DNA from: CAIQPS01 sp963783835 | GTDB taxonomy: Bacteria > Actinomycetota > Thermoleophilia > RBG-16-64-13 | Direction: 5' to 3' | NCBI GenBank assembly: GCA_963783835.1 | Contig: CAWAOX010000017.1 | Coordinates: 1 to 36,384 of the forward strand | DNA: 36,384 nucleotides | Shown here: piece after piece, positions 22,561 to 31,000 of the stretch | Numbering within the stretch: position 1 is the first letter of the stretch | Layout of the letters: each line of letters opens with the position of its first letter | Translations under genes and position numbers: made by a program | The notes under the pieces: model-generated | What the model was told of the DNA's origin: nothing | The model's database searches: none | Seen by the model: the letters and a program-made list of their open reading frames with translations, nothing else

Positions 22561-25166
22561 CGCAGCGCCCCGATCACATCGACCGCATCCAGATTGATGT
22601 TGTAGTCGGTGGCCGCCGTCCGTTTGGTGCCCGTCCACTTGACGGTCACCGTGTGATCGCCCGGTGTGAGGAAGCCGCTCCTCCACACCGTCTGCTTGTA
22701 GAGGGCGCTCGAGCTGTAGAGGTCCACGAGCACCGGCGCTTGGTCGTCCAGCGTGACCTCGGCGATGCCGTAGACCGAGCTCTTCTTGGCGATGAGGTTG
22801 CAGCTGATGCCGGTGAACTTGATGGTGACCGAGGCCCCGGACGTGTCGGCGTATTTGAAGCTGGAGCCGGAGGCCGAGCTGGTAGTCGCCTTGGTCCAGG
22901 TGCCGGCCCAGGTGAGGTTGGCGTTGGTCTGTTCGAAGCGGGTGGCGGCGGTCAGGGTTCCTAACACATCGACGGCGTCGATGCCGATGTTGGTGGCGTC
23001 CGCGTCGTCGTTTGCCTCACCCGTCCACTCGATCTTGACCCAGTGCAGGCCGGACTCGAGCTTGCCGGTATTCCAGACCCTCTGTTGATACCGGGTGACC
23101 GCGTCGTAGAGGTCCACGGTGCTCGATTGGGCCGCGCCGTCCACGGTCACCTTCGCCTTGCCGTAGGCCGGGCTCTTCTTCGCCAGCCAGGACAGCGAGG
23201 TGCCGGTAAACGGGACGATGACTGAGGCTCCCGACGCATTGGCGAAGCGGAAGCTGCCGCCTGAGGCTGATGCCGCCGATGAGACGGTCCACGTCCCGGC
23301 GTAGCTGAGACGGGCGTCGGCCTGCTCGTAGCGGTTGATCACTGGGGCTTGCAGTAGCGTCCCCAGGATATCGAAAGCGTCCACGCTGATATTGGCCGCA
23401 GTCGCCCCCGGGTTCCTGGCCCCGGTCCGCTCGATCAGCACCGTATGCACTCCGCCCTCCGGCGCCTCGAATTCAAAGATCTTGTCCCTAAATACGGCAT
23501 TGACGGTGCCCAGGTCGCAGAGGGTGTAGCTGCCCGTGTCTCCGTCCACCGTCACCCTCGCCTCCCCATAAGCGCGGCTCGTCTTCACGATCCAGCTGAA
23601 GTAGGTGCCTTCGAAGACGACCGTGACAGAGGCCCCGGGTGCGTCGGAGAACCGGAAACTCCCGCCCGAAGCGGAAGAGACGGTAGAGGTAGTCCAGGCG
23701 CCGCGGTAGGCCAGCCGAGAGTCGTTCTGCTCATAGCGCGTGGCATAAGTGAAGTCGTCGGCGTGACCGCTCGCGTCCGAACTGCCCCCAAGCGCCGTCA
23801 CCACCACGTCCACTACTCCCGCCGCGTGGGCCGGCGCTGTGGCGGTGATCTGCGTCGCAGAGTTGACGACGTAGCGGGTGGCGTTGGCGCCGCCGAACTT
23901 CACGGCCGATGTCCCGGTCATGCCCAGGAAGCCTGAACCATAGATAACGACCGACGTCCCACCCGCGGTAGCTCCTGAGTCAGGTTCGAGCCGAGAGATG
24001 GCCGGCACGGTCACCGGCTGGGCGACCGCGGTGAAGACCTCCCAGTCGTGGCCGTCGCCTCCTGTCCAGACCACCCTCGCCTCGGACACAAATGCATCGA
24101 GATCGTCGCGTTCATTGGTGGTGATCCGGACCGCGCCCGCCGACGGGGTCCAGCTATAGATCTCCTGCAACGCGACCGCGGGCTCCATGCCTGCCCATAC
24201 CACCCGGTCGCCGGAGACCTGGGGCAGTGCGCCTTTGTAGCCCGCGGGGGTCAGTTGGGTGATCCCCCCGTCGGGCGTCCAGGTGAAGACCTGCGCTCCA
24301 CCTCCCGTGTACCAGACGATCCGATCGCCGGAGACCTGGGGCTGAAGGTCGACGTCGTCGGTGGTGGTGATCCGGACGACCCCCGTGTCCGGTGTCCAGG
24401 TGCATACCTCACCCCAGCCGTTGTCCGACCAGACCACCCGGTTCCTCGAGACCTGCGGGAGCACGCCGCCTGGCGGGTCTCCCGGCGAGTTCCAATGCGT
24501 CAGCGGCACGACTCCAGTACTCGGCGTCCACGTGTACACGTTCCACGAAGAGCCGGTCCCCCCCTGCCACACGATGCGGTCGCCCGAGATCTGGGGTTCC
24601 TCGTCGTTGTAATCGTTCGAGGTGAGGCGCTGTACTCCCCCGGTGGGAGTCCAGGTGTAGATCTCGTAGTCGGAACCGTCGCGGCCCTGCCAGACCACAC
24701 GGTCGCCGGACACTTGCGGCAGGGAGTCTTCATAGCTGTTCGTGGTCAGCCGCACAGTGCCGCCGGCCGGGGTCCAGGTGAAGATCTCCCCATCCGCGCC
24801 GCCGTAGTGGCCGTACCACACGACCCGATCTCCCGACACCGCGGGGTGCTCGCTGTCGTACGAACCTGTCGTCAGAGAAGCCACTCCGCCGCTCGGCGTC
24901 CACATCCGCACCTGCCAGTGGGCGCCATCGAAGCCCATGAACACGATGCGATCGCCGGACACCCGCGTCCAAGCTTCGTTCCAACTGTTATCCGTCAGCC
25001 GGGTAGTGAAGAGGGCTTCCGTCGCGGCCGAAGCGGTGCCCGGCCAGGCCACCAGCACGAGCGCGGACACGAGTGCGAGCAAGCCAAGCCCGCGGGTTGT
25101 GGGCCGCTTCCGTCCCCCAGCCAGCAGCCTCTGACGCAGCTTCCGGCAACAGTCAGCGATGCTCAC
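22557..25166 (-). CDS. Secreted TolB-like beta-propeller with IPT/TIG domain and three jelly-roll-like modules
   Basis: GTG 25166 with GGGAGG just upstream gives 869 aa. Signal peptide (GLGLLALVSALVLVAWPGTASA). Residues of about 45-390 hold eight repeats around PxVSGDR(I/V)VWxG...EIxTWTPxGGxxxLT, a propeller built like TolB/WD40-like repeats. An IPT/TIG Ig-like domain follows (SRLEPDSGATAGGTSVVIYG ... SATQITATAPAHAAG). Three modules of 127-135 residues end the protein: 477-611, 612-742 and 743-869 (nt 23334-23738, 22941-23333, 22560-22940). They are the family seen in the SpoIID/LytB protein and the lipoprotein. It is extracellular and probably binds a surface polymer. No enzyme domain is seen. 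It ends on the antitoxin fragment. Confidence 0.78.
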   Translation of the reverse strand: MSIADCCRKLRQRLLAGGRKRPTTRGLGLLALVSALVLVAWPGTASAATEALFTTRLTDNSWNEAWTRVSGDRIVFMGFDGAHWQVRMWTPSGGVASLTTGSYDSEHPAVSGDRVVWYGHYGGADGEIFTWTPAGGTVRLTTNSYEDSLPQVSGDRVVWQGRDGSDYEIYTWTPTGGVQRLTSNDYNDEEPQISGDRIVWQGGTGSSWNVYTWTPSTGVVPLTHWNSPGDPPGGVLPQVSRNRVVWSDNGWGEVCTWTPDTGVVRITTTDDVDLQPQVSGDRIVWYTGGGAQVFTWTPDGGITQLTPAGYKGALPQVSGDRVVWAGMEPAVALQEIYSWTPSAGAVRITTNERDDLDAFVSEARVVWTGGDGHDWEVFTAVAQPVTVPAISRLEPDSGATAGGTSVVIYGSGFLGMTGTSAVKFGGANATRYVVNSATQITATAPAHAAGVVDVVVTALGGSSDASGHADDFTYATRYEQNDSRLAYRGAWTTSTVSSASGGSFRFSDAPGASVTVVFEGTYFSWIVKTSRAYGEARVTVDGDTGSYTLCDLGTVNAVFRDKIFEFEAPEGGVHTVLIERTGARNPGATAANISVDAFDILGTLLQAPVINRYEQADARLSYAGTWTVSSAASASGGSFRFANASGASVIVPFTGTSLSWLAKKSPAYGKAKVTVDGAAQSSTVDLYDAVTRYQQRVWNTGKLESGLHWVKIEWTGEANDDADATNIGIDAVDVLGTLTAATRFEQTNANLTWAGTWTKATTSSASGSSFKYADTSGASVTIKFTGISCNLIAKKSSVYGIAEVTLDDQAPVLVDLYSSSALYKQTVWRSGFLTPGDHTVTVKWTGTKRTAATDYNINLDAVDVIGALR

Positions 25167-25652
25167 GATACCTCCCTTCGTACACACTTCGGCCGCCCTT
25201 CTACTTGACCCTTTCCGTCTCCCTCGGCGGGGTCAAGTCTTCAACAGATCGACAAGTGTCGGCACTCCCGACAACAGCTCGACGGTGAGCGCATTGACCA
25301 ACTGCATACCTCTCTTTGTCGGACTCATACAACCGAGTCTCCAATCAACTCGGGGCGGTTCACTCGTCGAGGGCGCTATAACTAGGCCTCCGGAGCCTTG
25401 GGCACTTTGGGCGCCTTCGGAGCTTTGGGCTTCTTGGGGCCTTTCGGCTTTTTCACGGCTTTGGAACCTTTGTCCTTTGAGCCAAGCTGGAATTCCAAGC
25501 GATGCTCCCTCTGCGTCGAAACGTGATCGGAGCGTAAGACTATAGCGGCATGCGGAGTCAAGAGGCTGGCTCGCTTCTTCCGGACCGGTAGTGTGGCGAC
25601 TCACTGATAAGTCATCAGCGCGTCTGGCCTAGGGTTGGGCCATGCTTGAAGG
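25167..25652. other. 486-base gap, low-content region
   Basis: Holds the leader of the beta-propeller gene and a Lys/Pro/Ala-rich reading frame at 25382-25561 (-) described separately. Another minus-strand frame, ending at 25233 in MSPTKRGMQLVNALTVELLS, reads protein-like only in its last 31 residues and may be a gene remnant. Confidence 0.4.
25382..25561 (-). CDS. Possible Lys/Pro/Ala-rich peptide, 59 codons
   Basis: From TTG 25561 to TAG 25384-25382. The last 33 residues are a (K-P/A)n-rich tail (KKPKGPKKPKAPKAPKVPK). Tails of this kind occur at the C-terminus of DNA- or RNA-binding proteins. No ribosome-binding site is seen and the N-terminal part is not family-like, so this could be the 3' remnant of a longer lost gene. 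Confidence 0.25.
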   Translation of the reverse strand: MTPHAAIVLRSDHVSTQREHRLEFQLGSKDKGSKAVKKPKGPKKPKAPKAPKVPKAPEA

Positions 25653-25902
25653 TCACTTCAGAAGACGCTTCAGGTCGGCTAGACGCTCGTAGATTTCCTT
25701 CCGATCCCCGACTTTCAGGACCAGAATCCAGGCGGTCTGGTCCTTGACCTGATACAAGACGCGGTAGTCCTTTCCAACCCTTATGCGAAACACGCCGTAC
25801 TGCGCCAGTTCCCTGATTTTCTCGCAGTTCGCCGGCCTTGGATCTTCAGCGAGCTCTTCGAGCTTGTCGAGGATGGCTACCTGAACCGAAGCAGACAGCT
25901 TG
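25653..25902 (-). pseudogene. RelE/ParE-type toxin, C-terminal part
   Basis: Reads AKLSASVQVAILDKLEELAE, then DPRPANCEKIRELAQYGVFR, IRVGKDYRVLYQVKD and LVLKVGDRKEIYERL: the full core of a RelE toxin including the KDYRVLYQV strand and the conserved Arg/Lys residues. The first strand is missing. The frame is open upstream to 26144, but that part is not protein-like. The matching N-terminus lies at 22357-22413. There is no antitoxin directly upstream here. Confidence 0.6.
25893..25902. repeat. 10-bp direct repeat at the toxin break (copy 2)
   Basis: AGACAGCTTG, the same as 22357-22366. It marks where the C-terminal toxin part joins unrelated sequence. Confidence 0.6.
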
Positions 25903-26208
25903 GCAGAGGTGCCGGCCCCATCAAAGCGCGAAAACAACGGCCGATCAGCGATTTGGAGGAGGCGGCAGGGTAAGCAGGCAGGCCGAAAAGTAAGCAGGCG
26001 AGCATGGGAGGCAAGTCGACTCGATCGATGAAGTCCTGAGCGCGCCTGCCTATATGCAGGCCTTTTTACGAAACCTAAGGAGCCGGCAACTGGGCTTGGA
26101 CAAAATACCAACTCTAGCTGCGTGAAGGGCGGCGCCAACCCCAACTGCTGACTCGCTCACGAAGTGCGTCCGTGCTGAACCGGCCCGGCAAGGATCCACA
26201 CGGTTACT
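25903..26208. other. 306-base gap with short repeats and a plus-strand terminator
   Basis: No protein-like frame. GTAAGCAGGC occurs twice (25970-25979 and 25990-25999), and a terminator-like hairpin follows on the plus strand at 26044. A small RNA is possible. Confidence 0.35.
26044..26067 (+). terminator. Intrinsic terminator without an evident gene
   Basis: GCCTGC, loop CTATAT, GCAGGC, then CTTTTT: the clearest rho-independent terminator in the window. No plus-strand gene precedes it. Confidence 0.6.
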
Positions 26209-26505
26209 CTACCTGGTCGCCAGGATCAACTCCTGCAGTTCCAGGTACAGAGCTTCCATCAGTCTGGCCACTTTGCCTGGATTCCGGCTGTAGCCCCCGA
26301 AGCCGTGTGAGGCGGGGCCCATCTCGTTGAGCAATCGGGTGAGGCAGTCGGCCTCGCCAGATGCGATGCAAGCACGAGCGGCAGCCACGAAACGCTTGTC
26401 GCGTTCCCAGTCCCTGCCCAGACCACGCTGGGCGGTTGTGGTCCTCTCGGAGTCGATTTGTTCCTCAATTCGCTGGAGGACCGTCAACGCTGATTTCGTG
26501 CTCAT
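26209..26505 (-). CDS. Hypothetical protein, 98 aa
   Basis: ATG 26505 (a GTG two codons upstream is an alternative). It begins MSTKSALTVLQRIEEQIDSE and continues with GRDWERDKRFVAAARACIAS, CLTRLLNEMGPASHGFGGYS and VARLMEALYLELQELI. It is mostly helical, soluble and charged, and reads like a conserved small protein, but I cannot name a family. No Shine-Dalgarno is obvious. Its neighbours are a toxin fragment and tRNA-Thr, so it may be accessory. Confidence 0.5.
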   Translation of the reverse strand: MSTKSALTVLQRIEEQIDSERTTTAQRGLGRDWERDKRFVAAARACIASGEADCLTRLLNEMGPASHGFGGYSRNPGKVARLMEALYLELQELILATR

Positions 26506-26593
26506 AGCCACTCACTCATGTTCACCCGAGACGAGGCAACTATCGTGGCTGTATCGCTCCGATAGTACCCGACGACAATCACGACGACAGAGT

Positions 26594-26791
26594 ATGGCGC
26601 CGGAACTCCTCGGTGCCGATCCTTTGTCGGAGGAACTGACAGAGATGAGGCATCACATTCTTGAAGACGGCACTCCGGACAGGTATCTCAGCAACTCTGC
26701 AAAAGTCTTTGCGGGGACCGCTTCCGTCCCGGCCGCAGGCGTGTTCGCGCCCAAGAATACCTTAGGGGTTCAAGCCGGTCACGCACCATAA
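26594..26791 (+). CDS. Doubtful reading frame, 65 aa
   Basis: ATG 26594 to TAA 26791. The product MAPELLGADPLSEELTEMRH continues with ILEDGTPDRYLSNSAKVFAG, which is plausible protein sequence, but there is no ribosome-binding site and no known family. It may be a remnant of a larger gene, since the frame is open upstream. It fills most of the 308-base space between the 98-aa gene and tRNA-Thr. Confidence 0.25.
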   Translation: MAPELLGADPLSEELTEMRHHILEDGTPDRYLSNSAKVFAGTASVPAAGVFAPKNTLGVQAGHAP

Positions 26792-26813
26792 CCGCCTGTT
26801 TTGCAGGTCTTTA

Positions 26814-26885
26814 AGCCGGCAAAGGGACTTGAACCCCCAACCTGCTGATTACAAATCAGCTGCTCTACCATTGAGCTATGCCGGC
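26814..26885 (-). tRNA. tRNA-Thr (anticodon UGU)
   Basis: Full cloverleaf on the minus strand: acceptor GCCGGCA/TGCCGGC (7 bp), D-arm GCTC...GAGC, anticodon stem GCTGA/TCAGC with loop TTTGTAA (anticodon TGT), T-arm GGGGG-TTCAAGT-CCCTT, discriminator T. 72 nt; CCA is not encoded. Confidence 0.95.
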
Positions 26886-26991
26886 GCGGATGCGGCCCCC
26901 CCGCTACGCGGCGGACCGCCGGTGATTGTATCGCGGCTCCGGCCCCCCGTGGCAGGTTGCTCGTCTCCCGGGTCCCTCCTGGCAGCCGCCT

Positions 26992-27768
26992 CTAGTAGGT
27001 CACAGCTCTGGGCAGTCCTTTGGCAGTCTCGATCCAAGCGGCCACCTGGGCTTCGGTGGGCGTCCTACGGACCAACTGCTTGTCCTCGTTGACCTCGTTC
27101 ATCTTCCTTGTCAGGTTGTCCGCGCGGCGCTGAGCCAGTTCCGGAACGGTGTCCACCCCCGCAGCTTCTAGCAGGTCCGCGTATTGCTCCCCCACTCCTT
27201 TGATCCGGAAGAGGTCGGCCTGATTCACCCAGCGCAGGATGAGCTTCTTGCTTATCCCCGTCGCGACGGCGAGGTCCTCGCGGCCCTTGGGGTTGGCCCC
27301 GGCCTGCAGCAGGTCGCTCGCTGTACGGAGACCCACGCCGGCAAGCGTTTCGGCGTACACGGGACCGATCCCCTCGATATCTATCAAGCCGTTCCGCGGC
27401 GTCCACACCAGCTGTTCGTCGTCGTCGTCGGCCACCACCGCCGCCGCCGATGGCTCACCGCCACCGGCATCATCGCCACCAGCCTCGTCGACCGAACGCT
27501 CGTCGCTCGCGGCCCCAACCCCAGCGTCTGCTGCGACCGCAGCGGCGCCGGATTCATCGATGTATGCGTCCGCCCACTCGGTTGACGCATCCTCGCCCAC
27601 CATGTAGAGGGATACCTCGTCGTCACAAGGCAGTGCCAGCCCCTCGACGATGAGCGCCCGCCGCCGGGCCGCCAAGACGTAGGCCGCTGCCGCGCCCGCG
27701 GCGAGCGCCGCTACCGCGAGAGGTACGCCAACCCGCAGCCCGATCCTGCCCGAATCCGATCTCGCCAT
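26992..27768 (-). CDS. DUF4332 (helix-hairpin-helix) protein with N-terminal membrane segment
   Basis: ATG 27768 (AGGGGG six bases upstream) gives 258 aa; the frame is open further up. A membrane segment (GVPLAVAALAAGAAAAYVLAA) with a basic stop RRRALI is followed by an acidic, Ala/Gly-rich spacer of about 90 residues. The C-terminal 130 residues have tandem helix-hairpin-helix-like units: LIDIEGIGPVYAETLAGVGLRTASDLLQAG, then LFRIKGVGEQYADLLEAAGVDTVPELAQRR. This is the DUF4332 fold, related to DNA-binding HhH of RuvA/polymerase type. The function of membrane-tethered forms is unknown. It is a single gene. Confidence 0.72.
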   Translation of the reverse strand: MARSDSGRIGLRVGVPLAVAALAAGAAAAYVLAARRRALIVEGLALPCDDEVSLYMVGEDASTEWADAYIDESGAAAVAADAGVGAASDERSVDEAGGDDAGGGEPSAAAVVADDDDEQLVWTPRNGLIDIEGIGPVYAETLAGVGLRTASDLLQAGANPKGREDLAVATGISKKLILRWVNQADLFRIKGVGEQYADLLEAAGVDTVPELAQRRADNLTRKMNEVNEDKQLVRRTPTEAQVAAWIETAKGLPRAVTY

Positions 27769-27946
27769 ATCGAGCCCCCTATCGCCCATCGATGAACTTC
27801 GCCCACCCGGAAGACGCCCCCGCATCGGACGGATGGCGCCCATAGTAGTCCCATATTGCTTTGTTCGATAGGGGCACCGCTGGTTCCTGCGCGCCTTTGC
27901 TGACGGGAGCGGCCGGCGGGAGGCCGTGACGTCCCCTCAAACCGAT

Positions 27947-27980
27947 CGGCGCCGGCCGGACTTTCGTCCGACCGGCGCCG
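27947..27980. terminator. Strong hairpin downstream of the macroglobulin gene
   Basis: 15-bp stem with one mismatch: 27947-27961 against 27966-27980, loop TTTC. It lies 82 bases after the minus-strand stop at 28062. No T-run. Confidence 0.5.
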
Positions 27981-28061
27981 TCCCCCCTCCATACACCCGG
28001 TTGGCCCACGCCCACACCTGGCGGATGGTCACTCTATCGGCGGCTCCAGCCGCTCAATGCC

Positions 28062-31000
28062 TTATTGGACTGTCACGGCCTCGCTCAAGGTTTCCCCTCT
28101 CCAGTCGGGCGTGTAGTACGAGTAGGCACTCGAGACGGAGCTCTTGGCCTTCACCGGATACAACGCTCGGGCCTGGAACGAGAGGCTCACCTTGTCGCCC
28201 GGGTCCATATCCTCGATGTAGACGATCACCTTGCGGCCGGCCACGTCGTACCGCTTGATCTTGTGCTGCTCGAGCAGCTTCGCCAGCGACTCGTCCACGG
28301 CCGCGAAGCCGGTCGGCACCGAGATGTCCATTACCACCATGCCGGCTTTGATCGGTTCCGGCGGGTTGAAGGTGATGCTCGCCTTGATATCGATCAGGTC
28401 GTTCACCGCCACCCGCGCCGTGTTGTAGTCCACCCTGATGTCGAAGACACTGGCGACCTTCTGGGCCTCGGGCAGGTTGTACCGGAGCACTCCCTGCACC
28501 ACGGCCTCGCCTTTGCCCTTGGCGCTCACCTCGACGCTGACCCCCGCCGGTACCTCTACCAACTGGGTCACATCGAAGTTGTCCGGCGAGATCCTGACGT
28601 CCTTGGTCATGCTGCCGGCTTTGAGAGTCACCGTCATATCGGTGTCGGTGGCGCTCATCGTCGAGTACTCCGTGAGGGCCTGGAGAGCCACCACGGTGTC
28701 CTGGGTGGAGCCGAAGCCGCCCTGGCTGTTGCGCTGTCCCACCAGCCACTTGGCCGACCGGGACGCATCGACGCGGTCGCCGCTTTCGATGAGGGCCAAC
28801 GTGGCGTACCCGGTCGCCTCGATGTCCAAGCTGGACATGATGTCAATCGGCGGCATCACGTCCGGCTGGGGTTCCAAGGCCGGCGGCACGGCCTGCACTC
28901 CGGCGCCCTGCTCGTATGGCCGCGGTTCCCCGGACCCGTTGCTCCAGTGCAGCCCGTTCTCGTCCTCGATGGCCACCTCCATGAGCTTGGTCATGGCCTG
29001 GGGCGCCACGGCGCTCTTGGCCAGCTCGAGAGCGTAGGTGGTGAGCGCCAGCGCATACGAGTCGTCGATGCCGGACACCCGGCCTTCCAGGTACGCGATC
29101 GCCCTATCCGCCGCGGCGGTCTCCCCCGCTTCGAGCAGTGCGATGGCCACGTACGCGGTCAGCGTGTCCTTGCCCTTGACCCCGCCCATCATGTCCTCGT
29201 GATGGACGAAGCCCACCTGCTCGAACGAGCCGTCGCTCTTCTGCTGCGACGTGATCCACGCCGCCGCCTCGCCGAGCACCGCCTTGTCGATGAACGTCAG
29301 GTCCTTGGCCTGGGAGAACGTCTTGAGCACGAACGCGGTCAGCCACAGGCTCCCGGACTCGTCCTGCTCCCCGAACGCGGAGAAGCTGCCGTCGTTGTGC
29401 CGGTACGTGAGTTCCCGCTGGTATCCGGTTATCAGGAGACCTTCCGCCTTGGCCTGGATCTCGGGTTTCAACTGCCGGGTCTCTTTGAGGTATTTAAGAA
29501 TGAAGGTATCCGGGGCGAAAAGGATCATGTTCTGCTCGCCGCATCCAAACGGCATCTGCAGGAGCTGATCGAGCCCTTCGATGGTCTGGGCCAGCAAACT
29601 GCCGGTGACCGCTACGTACGAGCGGGCCGAATCGGGGACCACGCCCAGACGCGGCAGCACCAGTTGCAGAACCCGGGACGACCCAGCGGGCACCACCAGG
29701 TTCTCGACGGTCTCGCGGGGCACCCCTTCGGGCTCCACGATCATGCTCTTGTTGACGGCGTCCGCGGCTTCCTTGCTGCGGGCCGTCACTTTGAGCACCT
29801 GCGTCCCGATGCTCGTCGGGCGGATCTTGAACTCGGCGCTGCCCACCTCGTTCGGGGCCACGCTGACTGTCATCGACGAGTCGCCCAGCAGGTCGAACCA
29901 GGAGCCGGACTCGAGGTCCACCTGGATCTTCTGCTCGGTGTCGAGATAGTTGTAGAGGGCGATCTTCACCGGGAACTCCTCGCCCCGGATGGACGAGTAG
30001 GGCAGGTCGGCCTGCAGGAAGAAGGGCTGGAACACCCGCAAAGAGCTTTCGGAGATCCCCAGGCCCTTGTCGGGCGACACAGCGACGGCGCGCAGGTCCC
30101 AGGTGGTGATGGAGTCGGGGGCCTCGACGTCGAGAGTGGCTTTCCCACCCTCATCGGTGAGGGCCTCGTCCCAGATCCACGTCTCGGGGAAGAACTGCCG
30201 GACGCGCTGTACATCGGCCAGATCCCCGCTCGAGTTGGTCTTGGCACCCGCGGCCCCGGCGGTAGTGGAGGTGGCCGCGGCCGCGGTCGTCATGGGACCG
30301 GCCGCCGGCATCGGCAGCCCGGCCTCCTCGGCCCTGCCGTCGAACATCATCTGCGGCGACTCGATCTCCTTGCCTTTGGGCACCCTCTTGTTGGAGAGAA
30401 CGATCAGTCCGGCGTCCTTGAAGGTCTCCTCGGCCCCCGGGATCATCAGCGGGCCGCCCATCCACTCGGCCTCGTGCAACTCGGCCTGGGGTTGCATGTA
30501 GAGAGCCTCGAGTTCGGCGAACACCTGCTCCAGGTTAAGCCGGTTCTCGGCCAGGATGAACACCGAGCGGTCCACGGCGACCAGGCCCACTTTGGCTCGG
30601 CCCTCGGTCTGTACCTTGACCTGCACCTTGTCGCCCGGGCGGGCCTCTTCCTTGCTGAACCACGCCGTCACCGTCTGCGGATACTCACCCTTCACCTCGA
30701 ACGGGATGGCGTCCGCGGCGACTTCGCTGTTCTGCAAAATCTGGTAGACGAGCAGGCGGGCGTTGGGCGCCATAGCTGGCGTGACCTTGAAGACGACGTC
30801 TCCGGTGGTGCTGCCGGTGAAGACCACCCGCCCGCGCGACACCACTTCGTAGTAGAAGTTACGGGCCTCGGCCGTAGAGACGATGCCGAACCGCGCGATA
30901 TCGCCCACCGCCAGCGCCGGACTCCCCTGCTGCTGGACGTGGACGAAGTTGCCCGACGGCGAGTAGGCGGAGGTGATCTCCTTCTGGGCGCCGGCGTCAC

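Noticed and set aside
22560..25100. Repeated sequence that might look like a CRISPR or tandem array
   Set aside because: The repeats are coding, irregular in length and translate to propeller blades and modules; there are no constant spacers.
24048..25208. 386-codon plus-strand open frame
   Set aside because: Mirror of the beta-propeller repeats; its apparent periodicity comes from the real gene's repeats.
25540..25565. Possible promoter TTGACT...TATAGT on the minus strand
   Set aside because: The spacer is only 11 bases, too short for a sigma-70 promoter.
25903..26144. Upstream extension of the toxin frame to ATG-like 26144
   Set aside because: The extra 80 residues are Arg/Leu/Pro-rich with no ribosome-binding site; the RelE homology starts at the 10-bp repeat.
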